64,000 bases of DNA from Heterostelium album PN500. Lineage: Eukaryota > Evosea > Eumycetozoa > Acytosteliales > Acytosteliaceae. The notes under the pieces were generated by a model. It worked only from the letters and a program-made list of their open reading frames with translations. It was not told the origin of the DNA and did not search any database. The translations under genes and the position numbers were made by a program. The DNA lies in contig NW_008805070.1 of NCBI RefSeq assembly GCF_000004825.1, forward strand, positions 620,001 to 684,000, in the 5' to 3' direction. Shown here in pieces: positions 1-12,414 of this stretch. Each line of letters starts with the position of its first letter. The stretch's first letter is position 1.

Positions 1-373
1 AACTTGGGTAAAACTAGTTGGAGTTCTATATATTTTAAAAGAGGTATAAATTTTTTTTTTAAAATTAATATCAAATTTTATTAAAAAAAAAAAAAACAAT
101 TATTTTTTTATAAATTAAAGCATACCCATTACGAACATTTTGAGTTCCACTCTTTGCACATTCAAAAAAGAAAGTACCATATGTCATTCCTTCATTCCTA
201 ATGACTGGTGCTTTTGAAAAATCATAGTAACCCTCAGACAAAGGTATCTCAGGTACAAACTTTAAGTAATCACCTTCTTCGATAAGCCAATAGTCTGTTT
301 GTCCTATTTTAAATTTTAAAAAATGTGCCCAACCAAAATGAATAAGGTCAAATAATTTTGTATCTGTTGACAT
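1..373 (-). CDS. Unknown protein, 5' part only (runs off the left edge)
   Basis: The open frame starts with ATG at 373-371 (MSTDTKLFDL...) and is rich in aromatic residues. The reading frame degenerates into a Phe/Lys tail in the A/T tract at 71-120, which suggests an intron. A splice from 126 (donor GGGTATG) to 25 (acceptor TATAG) keeps the frame and reads on as GTPTSFTQV to the window edge. That gives exon 1 at 373-126 and exon 2 from 25 leftwards out of the window. I see no signal peptide, transmembrane helix or motif that I recognise. The ATG is preceded by an A-rich stretch typical of dictyostelid starts. Function unknown. The gene itself is fairly likely; the splice is inferred from phase only. 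Confidence 0.55.
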
Positions 374-1471
374 TTTTCTATTATAGTTATATTTTGATGA
401 AAAATAGTTTTAATAAATATTTAAATATTAGTTATAGGTAATATTATTGTTTATAATAAATGATGTGAATGAAATAATAGAAGAAAATATTTCCTTTTTA
501 TAGAGAATTTTAGTAAATAAAAAATGTAAAATCTAGTTCTAGGATAACAATTCTGATTTGGTGGAGTTAAATGATATCTTTTGCTGAATATTATGGTGAT
601 CAATTGTGCCAATCTGATCGAATCACACCTTTTTATTTTTCTTTTTTGATTTTGATTAATCAAAAGATATTAAATTTGATAAAGATCACTATTTTCTCAC
701 TACCAAAACACAATTTTGGACTTTTTTTTTCAAAAACTTTTGTTTGTAGTTGCCCATTTTAAGACCACAAAAACTAAAAAATCGAAATTCAAGGTATTTG
801 AAAAAACCCGAAGTTGTGGTATCGTAAATTCGGACTATGAAAGTAAGTAGTTGTGTTGATTCTTACTCTCCTCCATACCCCAATACTATTTGAATTAGAT
901 TATTTAAGTAACCAGAACAAGACAAATGAAGAAAATTACAACTACCTCAACAAGTTGATGTTTTTTATACAACAACTGTTTGTAAAAGATTGAATTGGAT
1001 CTGATTCTTTGAATTGAAATTTGTTAATAGGCTATAAGAGTTTTGATTCTCTTTAAACTTTTGTCTCTAAATTTATCAATGGAATTAATATGGAGACAGT
1101 TTAAGTTTCTTATATTACTTAATGGGCAATGAAAATGATCACCAATTTGACATTTTTTTACACACAAAATCAAAATTAATTAATTTTGTTTAAACGAGTA
1201 TCTGTTGTTTTATAGAGATAATAAATTATCGGTTAATAGAAAAATTAATGCTTAGTCAATTTGAAACAATAATTTTCCTTCTAATCGATTAGAAAACAAT
1301 CACTCTTACATTTATTCATGTAGAGAGTGTTAGGTTTGAATCAAAGCTTAAAAATTTTAACAAATTATATATATTTTTAAGTGTTTTGTAATAATTTATA
1401 GATAGAGGATGTTTATTAAAAAAAGTAATCAAAGAAGTAAAGTCAAGAACTCTCGATATAATTTTAAAAAT
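374..1471. other. Gene-free A/T-rich spacer
   Basis: About 1.1 kb between the left-edge gene (its 5' side) and the stop of the phospholipase D gene. It should hold the promoter of the former and the 3' UTR of the latter. Short open frames here (around 451-762) are A/T-driven and lack coding composition. No RNA gene or repeat family was recognised. Confidence 0.6.
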
Positions 1472-4400
1472 TTAAATAAAAACTGATGTATTTACATAAT
1501 GTTCTGGTGTTAATAAATTTGTTGAGAGCAGGTTGCTTTCACTGTACATATTCAATGGATATTCAACTACAAATCCTTTAGTTCTACTGAGAGTATTGAG
1601 TAGCTCGTCTCTCTTTGCAACGTATCTAAGACATGGATCATCTGGGAGTGGGAGTCTGACTTGATTCTCTGGAATAAAATCTCCAAATGCATCTTTGTAG
1701 ACTAAAGTATTGTTCTTTGCGGTTGGTACCCATACCTTTTCATAGGAAGCGACAGGATCTATGATTGAAGTGACCTCAGAGTCACTCAAACCTAAATGAA
1801 GTTTCCAGAGAGACATTCTCAATGATCGAGAGAACTCACCGGCCATGAAATCTCTTCCATCCATTCTTGTCTCGACCATACTGGAATCTGTAACGACGGC
1901 AGCCAACTCTGAATCTCTGACACCCATCATTGAACGATCATTAATATTGCAGCTTCCAATGATTGCTACCTTGTCATCGGCGATCAACACTTTAGAATGG
2001 ATATAGATTTGCTCGGTATAGACTCTGTCAAAGCATGTCTCCCACTTTCTTAGAGAGTATACACCAAAGTATTGCGATAGATCGACGTCTGGGAATTCCT
2101 TCTGTAGGAGCTCGACAATTGATTGACCACCCTTGTTGATTGTTCTTTGTGTCCATCCAATGACTACTCTTGCTGCAGGATCTCTAACGTCACCTCCAGC
2201 ATTGATACTGGTGACTACAATAACCTTAAAGTTTGTCTTGTTGATGATGGCATGTCTAATTCTCTGTAGCAAAGCCAAAGCAATACGGTTTTTGGGTAGT
2301 CTGGCACCACAAGAAGATACAAAGAACAGATTCTGAATGTAAACGAAATGCTTGGCATTTCTGATCGTGGTAATATAGGCTTTGTAACAAGATGACTCAG
2401 TATCAGCTCCAACAGACCAAAGACAAGCAGATCGAACGATTTGCACTAGACATTCCGGAACATTAGCATTCTTGGTGATTGATGCTGGTGTGCTAACATT
2501 GACTGGAGTGTTATCGATCTCAGAGCTATTGTCGTCGTCTTCCGCTTCGATTTCATTGAATGAGATACCATCGTAACCAATAGAGTTGTCAATGGGATTA
2601 ATATATTTCTTGGCTTGGTCGGCTGCATGCTTTCTAACCTCTGGATTGTCGACCGGTCTATGATAGATAGTTCTTCTCTCGGTACCATAACCAATGTTTG
2701 TCACGTTTCTCTTCAAGTCCGACAGAGCATTAAAGAAACCGTTTGGATGTGTCTTTTGGTGCTCCTTCAGATAGTCCTTTGGCAAGAGCACATCCTTTCC
2801 CCAATTGGAATGTTTGTCACTGGTCTTGGCATGATTCCAACGTTGGATGAAATTGGCTGCCAAATCCTTGGCTGATAGTCCAACCACCTTGATATGTACA
2901 TCATGCCAAGGCATTCTTGGAACTTCATGACGGTTGAGTTGATCCTTATGTGGATTACCAGTTCTAATTACCGTTGAACAAATGTTACCATAGTCTTTGC
3001 CTGGGAAGAGCTTGCTATCCAAGTCGATCAATGGGAAATCATCGGTTTCGTATCTCATGAAACAGATATCGATACCACCGACAAATCCGACGAGCTGATC
3101 GATGATGACACTCTTTTGATGATGCGACCACGAAAGTGGGTAGATCTTGGGATGTCTAATAACCTGGATGTTTGGATGACAATTCTCCAGCCACTTACTG
3201 GCGTGTTTAGTACCGAGCTGTACACCGACATTGGTCTCATTCCACATTAAAACATGGACCTTTACACCGTCCTTGGCTTTCTTGGTGAGCAGTCTGTCAA
3301 GTCTGGTAGCGAGCATTCTCTCTGGAGTGTCACGGTCCAAGATGACATACGGCCAAACCCACCAACCGGTCAACAAGATCTCATACTGAGCAGATTCAAT
3401 AGCCTTGGCCAACTCACGGTAGTAATTAACACCGTTGACGAACCACTGGCAAGTATTGTTTGGTTGTGGTTGAGCAAAGGATTGAAAACGATAGCCAATT
3501 CTAGAGTAGTGACGAATGGCATTAACCCAATCGTCGGCTTCCTCACGGCTCTTTACAAAGAAGTAACGAGAGTAGTTTCCACTGTTTAACTTGAAACCGT
3601 GATAACTCTGGAACTTGGTACTAAACTTCTTTCTCTTTTGAAAGTCTTGAACAACACTTACAGTCGAACCCGGTAAGAATATTACTCTGGATGGCTTGGT
3701 GTACTTTAGATCCAAACCTCTCTGATAGACAATCAAAAAACCATCTTTAATTTTCAATCTTCTATTATGAACGGAATGGATATGTAAGAATGATACATTT
3801 TTAACCTTAGTGATCATTCCTCCCATATGTACTTTATCACCAATGAACTACATTATTAGATTAATTAGATTAGATTAGTCGACTATTGATTACAAATTTA
3901 ATGTATATGCTTTTAAAGTACTTACTAGTTCATCAAATGGCAATACGAATTGGAAATAAAAGAAGTCAAACATACCAAAACATCTAGAGAGATCGGCATC
4001 TAACAGACCTCTATCGATGAACTCTGGTAGTGAAAGTTCATCTTTATCTTGCAGGTAGCCAGAACCATTCATGGTAAGACCACCATTGAATACTGCAGCT
4101 ACTACTTCATGTGGTGATATATATCTCTCTTTGGTGAATGGTAGCTTACTGAATATTCTACTCATGGTTGAAACTACTTGATATACTTCATCTCTAGAAA
4201 CCATATTATTTCTATCAAAATCGCAAATTAAGAAAGTAACTTTAAATGTTCTCTTATATTAATATACTATATAAAATTGTATATAATCGTTTTGTTGATA
4301 TTTACATGTTAATCTTTCTTTAACAGAGCCTCTTGACATTACAGACAAGGCATAAACATACTCTGGGAAAGCAATATCACCATCTCCATTTCTAATTAGA

Positions 4401-5334
4401 AAATTGAATTAATTAAGTTTATTAATAATCTTTAGTATATTTATATCTATATATAATTGATTGATTATACATACTCATCTATTGCACTTAATAAAGAATC
4501 AGTCAAAGCATTACTTTCTTGAAAAATTGTTATGAAAGACTGAAATTGAAGTTTTGACATGTAAAGTGAACCTTTTGAAAAAGTGGTAAATTCACGATAT
4601 AACAATGCCAATTCTTTTCTATTAACTATAAATTTAATAAAAGTTAATTATCTATTAGACTAAATTTATAATACTAACTACATACAATAAGTTTCAATTA
4701 CAAGAATCTCTTCTAATTCTTTTGCCATTTGGTTTTGACCTTCAGAAAGATAGGTTCTTGCTTCCGTTTGCCATTTACTAATTCTCTGGAGAATGACTTC
4801 ATCAGATACATTTGGATTGTTCTCTTTGATGATCATGGCTTGGAGTCCATATAAAGATACATCTTTGGCCTTCATGGGCTGCTGTTTGGCATCAATTGGT
4901 TGTTGTTGTAGGTCTCTTCTTTTAGTATGATCAGGTGTCAATCCGGTTGCTCTGGCTCTCTGGTATCTCTCCTCGAGATCCTGCTCCCTTTTCTTTATGA
5001 TTTCTTGACGTAGTATCTCATTCTCACGTGCTCTGTCCTCTCGGATGTTATCTATATACTCCTCTCTGAGAGTTGGCTTTGTAGTATCGTTGTTGACATG
5101 GCTCTGGTTGTGTAGACCACTACCACTTGGAAGATTATCATCCTCATAGTATTCATCCTCTATGGCATTGCCAGTCATATGTTTCTTCTCATAGAACTCC
5201 CCTTCTTTCTCACCATAGTGAACCAATGGTGCTTTACTAATACTGTTGGGATTGGAAGATACAATCCTAGTTGGTTGTTCTTCACTGACAACATTATGAA
5301 TCCTATTGGATTCATCTTTATGTTGATAATTCAT
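1472..5334 (-). CDS. Phospholipase D with N-terminal EF-hands and PH domain
   Basis: Hydrolyses phosphatidylcholine to phosphatidic acid and choline at membranes. Five exons fit: 5334-4686, 4625-4475, 4391-4306, 4252-3926 and 3847-1472, giving about 1195 residues. In order: a charged, Gln-rich N-terminus; one EF-hand loop DENGDGDIAFPE (about residue 265); a second EF-like loop DFDRNNMVSRDE (about 310); a PH-like region (about 412-520); then two HKD catalytic motifs, HHQKSVIID (about 647) and IHSKVLIADDKVAIIGSCN (about 1021). Both HxKxxxxD triads are complete, so activity is expected. Calcium-binding modules in front of PH and PLD domains fit dictyostelid PLDs; I do not assign a particular paralogue. 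The exon 3/exon 4 junction does not keep phase with the best GT/AG pair: the summed length is 3n+1. Either a splice site is unusual or the sequence has one extra base. Confidence 0.92.
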
Positions 5335-6310
5335 TATTATATTTTTACAATATAATTTTTTTATTTTATTTTTTTCTAAGATATCTTATTACTCTATTAT
5401 TATTATTAAAAAATTTTATTACTTTCTGATAGTATTTTTTATTACTACTTTTATATATTTTAAAAATAACTTTACTTTTAGACCCACCAATTCTAATTCA
5501 AATTCAATTCAATTCAATTCATTTCTAAACATAATATAATGATAATAATAAAAATGGTATCTAATAAACCCTAAACACTGTAGTATACCATATATATAAT
5601 TATTGAAAATTAACAATTTAATTTCAATGTATTATATTATTATCATTAAAAATCATTGGTATTTATTTGAATAATTCGAGTAACAAGTTGTCACATGCTA
5701 TACTTCATTGATATTTCCTTTTAAGTATTCATTACAGTGCTTTGAAAAAAATAATATTAATAATAATAAAAATAATATTAATAAAATAAAAATAATGAAT
5801 GTATATTAAAAGATTCGACTGAATAATTACTGGGGGATATTGGAGTTTTATCCCCCTCATTTTCAATCCTATCTTAAACAATTAAAAAAAACAAAAAAAC
5901 AAACACCCACTCCTACAATTTATATTTCTTCAATTCAATTCTTGTTTTTTAAAAAAAAAGTAAATAAATAAAAATTTATTTAAATTTATTTGTTTTTGGA
6001 TTTGAATTAGCAAGATAAAAATCTGATTTTTTTTTTTGTTCAAATCCGATTCAAGCCTGAACAAAATAAAATTTAAAAATAATAAAAAATCTCTTTTTGA
6101 ATTTTGATGTTTGTTTTGCGAGCCTTCCCTCGGTGGTTATAAAAAAAATTTTATTTTTGATCCACACATCACAAAAACAACAAATAATTTTTTTACAAAT
6201 AATTAGTAGAGAGACAAATAGATAGCAATATTTATCTCTTCATACCTAACTTTTTCTTTATCTATATCTAAATATATAACACATACCTCTTTTTTTAATA
6301 ATTTAAAAAA
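5335..6310. other. Divergent promoter region, PLD / ML-domain gene
   Basis: Nearly 1 kb between the start of the phospholipase D gene (-) and the ML-domain gene (+). It holds oligo-A/oligo-T tracts and a short AATTC tandem run near 5500-5520. No open frame of coding quality was seen. Confidence 0.55.
6137..6153 (+). promoter_or_regulatory. TATA-like box followed by oligo-T/A, ML-domain gene
   Basis: TTATAAAAAAAATTTT lies about 170 bp before the ATG, just after a GC-containing patch (GAGCCTTCCCTCGG). It resembles the TATAAA-plus-oligo-T core promoters of dictyostelids. In DNA this A/T-rich a match can arise by chance. Confidence 0.3.
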
Positions 6311-6748
6311 ATGAATAAGATTATCAGTGCTTTGATCTTAAGTTTCTTGTGCTTGGGTTTGGTTTACGCCGACATCTGGTCTTACTGTCCAGGAAACATT
6401 GACGCCACCTTTGACATCACTACATTGACTCTCACCCCAGATCCCCCAGTCATCGGACAAGGTGCCACCGTCAACCTCGTCGGTACTCTCGATGAGCCAA
6501 TCTCTGCTGGTCAATCATCTTTCAGCATTCAATACTACGTTGCCGGTGCCTGGAGAAGTCTCCCAACCTTCAACAACGATATCTGCTCTGTTGTTAGCTG
6601 CCCAGTTGCCGCTGGTCCATTCACTTTCCAAACCACCATCAACATCCCATTCATCACCCCAAGAGGTAACTACCGTGGTACCCTCCTCATGACCGACCAA
6701 TCCAACAGAAACATCACCTGTCTCGACTTTGCCACCGTTATGAACTAA
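6311..6748 (+). CDS. Secreted ML-domain lipid-binding protein (NPC2/MD-2-like)
   Basis: An intronless 145-residue protein. Residues 1-20 (MNKIISALILSFLCLGLVYA) form a clear signal peptide with cleavage after VYA. The rest is one ML (MD-2-related lipid-recognition) domain: WSYCPG near the mature N-terminus, the CSVVSCP pair and a late NRNITCLDFATV strand give the expected cysteine pattern, and a proline-rich PDPPVIGQG segment starts the beta-sandwich. Family members bind sterols or phospholipids in a hydrophobic pocket inside lysosomes or outside the cell, so lipid transfer in the endolysosomal system is likely. NIT is a potential N-glycosylation site. Codon use is strongly biased to C-ending codons (ATC, ACC, AAC, TTC), unlike many neighbours, which suggests high expression. 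Which lipid is bound cannot be told. Confidence 0.93.
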   Translation: MNKIISALILSFLCLGLVYADIWSYCPGNIDATFDITTLTLTPDPPVIGQGATVNLVGTLDEPISAGQSSFSIQYYVAGAWRSLPTFNNDICSVVSCPVAAGPFTFQTTINIPFITPRGNYRGTLLMTDQSNRNITCLDFATVMN

Positions 6749-7599
6749 AAAGTGTACTTGATCTATTCATAAAATCTAATAAATTTTAGATAGATTTATT
6801 ATCACTTAGTTTCTTAAAACGTAAAGTAAACTAGTGTGTGTAAAAAAATTTTTAAACCAAAAAAATTCTACTCTTTTTTTTTTTTATTTGACTTTGATTA
6901 TTATTATTATTATTATTATTATTATTGTTATTATTATTTGAACAATCCAATCATTTTAAATATTTAACACCTTTGAAATAATATTCATGCTCAAATAATT
7001 ATTATAATAGTTATAGTAATTATTTATAATTTATTTATGATTTATTATTGCTGAACATTTCCAAATGATTGAATTATTAATGTCAATATAAATATAAACA
7101 ACATTTGTCAATTTATATTATTGATTATTATCTCTATTTTGTTTATTGTTATTATTTTTAAAAAAAGCACACTTTACTAATTTTTTTCTGTTTGAAAAAA
7201 GAATTTGACATTTTAATTAATAATCTAAAGAAATAATCAATAGTTATGTTTTAGTCTATTATAAGCTATAATTCTATTTTTATTATATATTATTATTATT
7301 GATTAAAGAATCATCTTTGTGATCAAAGTTTAAATGATTGATCTAAAATATACAATAAAGGAAAATATCTATTTTTAAATCAAATTAATAAGCAATTTCT
7401 TTATTTTTAAAGTTATTCTTCAATTACAAAGAATTTTTGAGCCAAATCCTAAGTTGTAAAGAAAAATTTGGGAATTTTAAGTTGGTTTTTGGGTAGATTG
7501 GTACCAAAATAATATTAGATTGGATTTTTTTTGGGTAAAATTAATGTATTATTCAGATCCAAAAGAAATGAATGAGATTTTATTTTTATTTGAATTGGA
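6749..7599. other. Convergent 3' spacer with (ATT)n tract
   Basis: A spacer between two gene 3' ends (ML gene and CPSF1). It carries a (TTA/ATT)n microsatellite at about 6898-6930 and AATAAA-like signals near both stops (for example AATAAATTTTAG just after 6775). No coding or RNA gene seen. Confidence 0.55.
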
Positions 7600-10500
7600 T
7601 TATGAAAATATTGAATAGGAATTGTTGAGTATTGAAATTTGTCTATCTATCTCATTGATGTTGGTTCCAAGTGATTGAGAAATGAGTGTCTTATCATCCT
7701 TTGAGAGGAACTGGTACAGTGTCAAAAGCTCACCATCAATGATGTAGTGTCCAGGCTGAGTGAAATACTGATGATCATTCTTTTGTCTGAATTCACGTGG
7801 ATTAAGTCCAGCGGTTTGTGGCAATAGGTAGAGTCGCGATTGGAGTTGCTGTAGGAATTGGAATTGCTTTTTATCGAGTGGAGCCAACACTTGGATGGCG
7901 CCGTCCAGCGAACCAAAGAAGAGCAGATGCATGTCGTTCCTCAACGTTCCATCCGGTAGTCTGAGTGGTGTTCTCAGGAATTTGTTGGTGTTGGTGCCGA
8001 TGTGGTAGATGGTCTTTGACAGCAGCATCTGTCCACCTCTCGACTCTGGATCGTTTGGATCGAAACTGAATATTCTCAGGTTCTTCTCGCGGTCCGAGAC
8101 AATAATAGATAGAACACGTTGGTCGATAATAAACTCACTGGAGAAAGTGTTCATCTCCTCATAGTCTTTGCCGAGCAGAATCAATTGTTTCTGATCTTTC
8201 AGCTTGAAGAAACTGACCGACTTGTACATGTCACCGACCAGAATGTAGTTCTTGACGGTCGACAAACTAACAATGAAAATCTGAGTGTCATAGAAAGCAA
8301 TTCCAACGAGTGAACCCGAACTAAAGTTGTTTACGATCAACTTGGGTCCGATCGACATTAGTAGCAATCCATTGAGTCCGGCCAACGCGGTAACCGGTCC
8401 CTTTTGATCCTTCTCGTACAGCAGATTGAGACGCTTCTTCTCTTCGCCAGTGTCGTCTTGCACCTCACGATGTGAAATGATTTCGAATACCAATATACGA
8501 CCTTTACAGACTGTGTCTTCACCGTGGGTATAGGCAGTGCCAACACAGAGGTACGGCTTCAGCTTGATACCGTCGACATCGGCATACTTTAGATGAACGA
8601 TTTTGGCACAGAGAACCGTCTCTTTTTCACTCATCGAGAATGAATCGACAATCGACCAATTCATAGAGGGATCGATCAATTTCACTTGGAACTTCTCCTC
8701 CAGGATCAACGGTTTCTTACTCTTTTCCTTCTCCTCTTCCTCTTCATCGCTCTGAGGTGCCTGTGGATATGAAATCACCAAAACATAACACTTGAACTCC
8801 TGATGGAAACTGATCTTATGACATGTCATTCTCAAAGGTATCTTTCTGATTGCCCATTCATTTTCAAAGTTCATCATATTTGATAATTGATTAATTCTTA
8901 AAACTCCCTAATAATAAATGATTGGTATTAATACTTTTGAAGAGATAACTCTAAGTATAAAGTTAGAGAATATACCTTTTCAGTGAAATAAATGAATCCA
9001 TATGAACAATTGATATTGTGGAAGCAGGTGAATGAGGTTACTGGATCTTTGAAATTCATTGGATGTGCTCTCAGGTAATTCTTCTCACAGAAAAACCAAA
9101 GCGATCGTTTACCACACATGAAAACACCTTTGTGACCACCGATATTATCGAATGCAACTATCTTTCTGATGTAGAACGATGATTCCGATGATGGATCGAT
9201 CCCATAGCTATACTCTCTCTGCTTTGAATGAAGATTCTGATCTGTATGCTTTATGAATCTAATCAACTCTTTTGTATTATCCATTGAATCTTTATATTTA
9301 ATCGCTTTATAAATAAGTATATCACCAAATTCATTTAATATCTTTAGATGGTAAGTAAGTAAGGAAGTAATAAAAATATATGGAAATTAGTGAAAAAAGT
9401 AATAAAAGCTATAATATTTTGTTAAAATGTTGATTGTTAATAATATTTACCATTAAATAAGGTGATGAGTGTGGTGAATTATGTAGATAATGTATCACTA
9501 TTTCTACAATCTTTGGTTGTGTTTCTTGTTGTTGATTTACACCATTTCCATTTGTATTATTATTAATATTATGATGTTGAGTTTGTTGAGCAAGTAACTG
9601 TTGTTGATTCATTGTGAATTGATGACTAGCAACACCTAATATATCATATTCCTTTGATACGTTTGCTGCAGATATAATAAGCTCTTTTGTATCCAATCTA
9701 TACAATTCCATCGTTGATTTCTTTGTTAAAATAATTAAATAAACATTCTGTTGTTGTAAAGTAGTAGAGGAGCTACTTGTTGAAGTTGAAGATGAAGATT
9801 GATCTTTATCATTCATTTTAACATCACCATCCTTATCATCTTCATCGTCAGTATCAAAGTTGAATGTACTACTACTACTATTATTATTGCTTTGTTCTGT
9901 ATGACTATTATTATTGATTGAAAAGAATGATTTAACATCGTGAAACATCGAACATGACATTACACCATCTTTAGGTTGTGGCAATTCATATTCAAGCAAT
10001 TGAGTGATTCCGGTGTTTCCTTGGTACAGCGAAATGGTGCCGTCTTTGTGAAGTATCAGTACGTAGGGATCGACAATATACGCCATCTTGACCGACTTTA
10101 ACTTTATCTCTTGTGTGATGTTGGAGTGACCGCTTAGCAGTTTGATTCCATTCTGGTGTACTAGCGCAATACGTCGACGTCCAAACATGTTGGCGACAGT
10201 GATAGTGGCGTGGTCAAACTTGGCTACCTCCTTGAGTTGTCCACCGGTTTGGAACACCAGAGTGGAGCTATCCATCGATAAGAACAAATAGTGATGCCAA
10301 TTGGCATCGAATGTACTCTTCCTCGTGTTGTCGTTTCTTTGACGCGGCAGACGCGGCGGCGTTCGATGCGCTCGACCCCGACTGGCTGGCGGCAAGTGGA
10401 TCGTCGTAGTAGAGTGTCCACGACTGTCGCACACCCGGCAGTTCGAACGAGGTGTTCAGCTCTGGTCGCACACCGTACTGAAGGATTGTGAGTGCACCGT

Positions 10501-12414
10501 TCTTTCCGTGACCGGAGCACGCCACCAACTCTAGACTGCGCTGCTCAAACGACTCGTCGTTCGATACCGACGCATGGTCATAGCTGACACCGGTAATCAA
10601 ATCCGATACCGGACCGATATTAGTGATATGATCGCAGATGTTCAACCTATAGGATTTCAACTGATTCTTCTTATCATTGAATATATCATCTTCGTCGTCA
10701 AATAGCGATTGTCCATTTCCATCGGCATCCGATGCGCCTGTCTTTGAATTTCTTTCTTCATCATCAAACAAATCAAATACCTCTGATGTCTTTTTCTTCT
10801 TATAAGGATTACTCTTTTGTTATGTTTACAATAATATTATTAATTAAATAATTCAAATCTAAATCAATCTATATATATATATGTTATTCTTTACTTACTA
10901 AATTCTCAACATTATCTGAAGAATCTACATCTATAATCTTTTCTGTGTATTGTAATAAAAGAGAATCACCTAATCTTGATCCTAAAAACAATAGATTATC
11001 TGTCAAGACACAACTCTAAATAATATATGTTTTATTTTAATTAGTATTATTAATATAGATATTAATATATATGTATATGTGTAAAGTTAATAACTTACAG
11101 TTGAAGATAATACACTTGCACCAGCTTTTGTTATACTAATTCTTTGAACGTTTCTACCATCTGATATCAAATGAAATATCAATCTTTTTATATGTTGATT
11201 TTGTTAATATATTTATATGAATATAGATTATAGATATAATATGGTTATACATACAATTCACCACCCTTTAATGAACCAAGTAATCTGTCACCTAGGAATA
11301 TAAAATTAGCGCAGTCCAGTGTGAATACCAAGTTGGTGGAGGATGAATCGATTGGGAATTGAAATTGGTCACCTGTATCGATCTGTGCGTACTCGTTGCA
11401 TTCCAAACCGTATCGCGACGACTGATTAAAGTAAAAGAGTATGTTGGGTGTCAGCACCATTGCACCACCGAGTGGGTCTGGTACGGGAACGAGTCGCTCG
11501 CAGTTGTACGGCAGATGCTCGATCGACCAAATCACAGGCTGTTGTCGCTGAGCGATATTCAACGACACTGCAGTCAGCACATTCGTAAACTTCTTGCTAC
11601 TGATACGACTGGTCCAAGTCTGCGAGGGTTCATGCAAGAACAGCAGCGTCGGTTCATAATAGGTATGAAGGAAACAAAAGTCTTTAACATTTTCAATGCC
11701 CAGCGAATTGAGTGAGATTACATATGATTCCGATTGTTTCTTCTTTTTGTTTTTCTCTGATGTTTGTTGTTGTTGTTGATCATCTTGTGGTTGTTGTTGT
11801 TCATTTTCATCATGTTGTTGTTGTTGATCTGCTACTACTGCCGCTTCTTCTTCCTCTTCTTCTTCTTCATCATCTAATATTGAGAATGATCTTGGAAATG
11901 GTAGAACTGCAAGATGACGATCGTATAGCAACATTACTGCACATCGTTGTTGGTAGTCGACACGAATGAGTGGTGGTGTTCTAAAGGTCTTTCGACCGCC
12001 TTTCAACTCTGAGTTGCCCTCAAAGTAGTGGAGCGAACGAATGTCTAGTTTCTCTGTTGCTTTGTTGTACTTGACGATCGACACCTTTGCATCTCTGAAC
12101 GAGAGTATCAACGAGTCGATGTCATCGCCTGGCAATCTAACGCAATTCAACGATTCAATAATACTAAACAATTGTAACTCTAAATTTAATTCTAACCATG
12201 GTTTTAATGTGTCTTGTTGTGATTGTTGTTCATTTGTTTGTTGCTGTTGTTGTTGTTGTTGTTCTATACGATCATATCTAATTGTATAAACCTGTAATAA
12301 CGATGTCTTTGCAATGACTAGATTAACTGCATTATCATCTATAAGTTTAGCTCGTATACAGTGTTCTACACCAGTAGGTGGAAACAGTTGTTTATTAAAT
12401 AAATATGACTCCAT
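7600..12414 (-). CDS. cpsf1: Cleavage and polyadenylation specificity factor 160 kDa subunit (CPSF1)
   Basis: The large scaffold subunit of CPSF, which works with WDR33 and CPSF30 in mRNA 3'-end processing in the nucleus. Six exons: 12414-11255, 11183-11099, 11015-10899, 10813-9451, 9341-8976 and 8907-7600, about 1465 residues (human 1443). Landmarks match the family in order: PPTGVEHCIRAKL at the N-terminus, SLKGGELLIFHLISDGR, LFLGSRLGDSLLLQYTEK, ACSGHGKNGALTILQYGVRP with SFELPG, GGHKGVFMCG, IRKIPLRMTC, YEKDQKGPVTAL and the end DGELLTLYQFLS. The C-terminal exon is the CPSF_A domain; Gln/Asn/Asp-rich insertions are lineage-specific. Within exon 4 the frame shifts by one near 10315-10325. Dropping one base of GAGGAAG joins SKKRQHE to STFDANWHHYLFLS, as in homologues. 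The 3n+1 total length agrees. An assembly error is likelier than a dead gene. The start at 12414 is chosen because MESYLFNKQLFPPTG aligns with the family N-terminus. Confidence 0.96.

Noticed and set aside
451-762. Overlapping small frames near the left edge
   Set aside because: Phe/Ile/Lys-rich, no start context and no similarity; typical of A/T-rich spacer.
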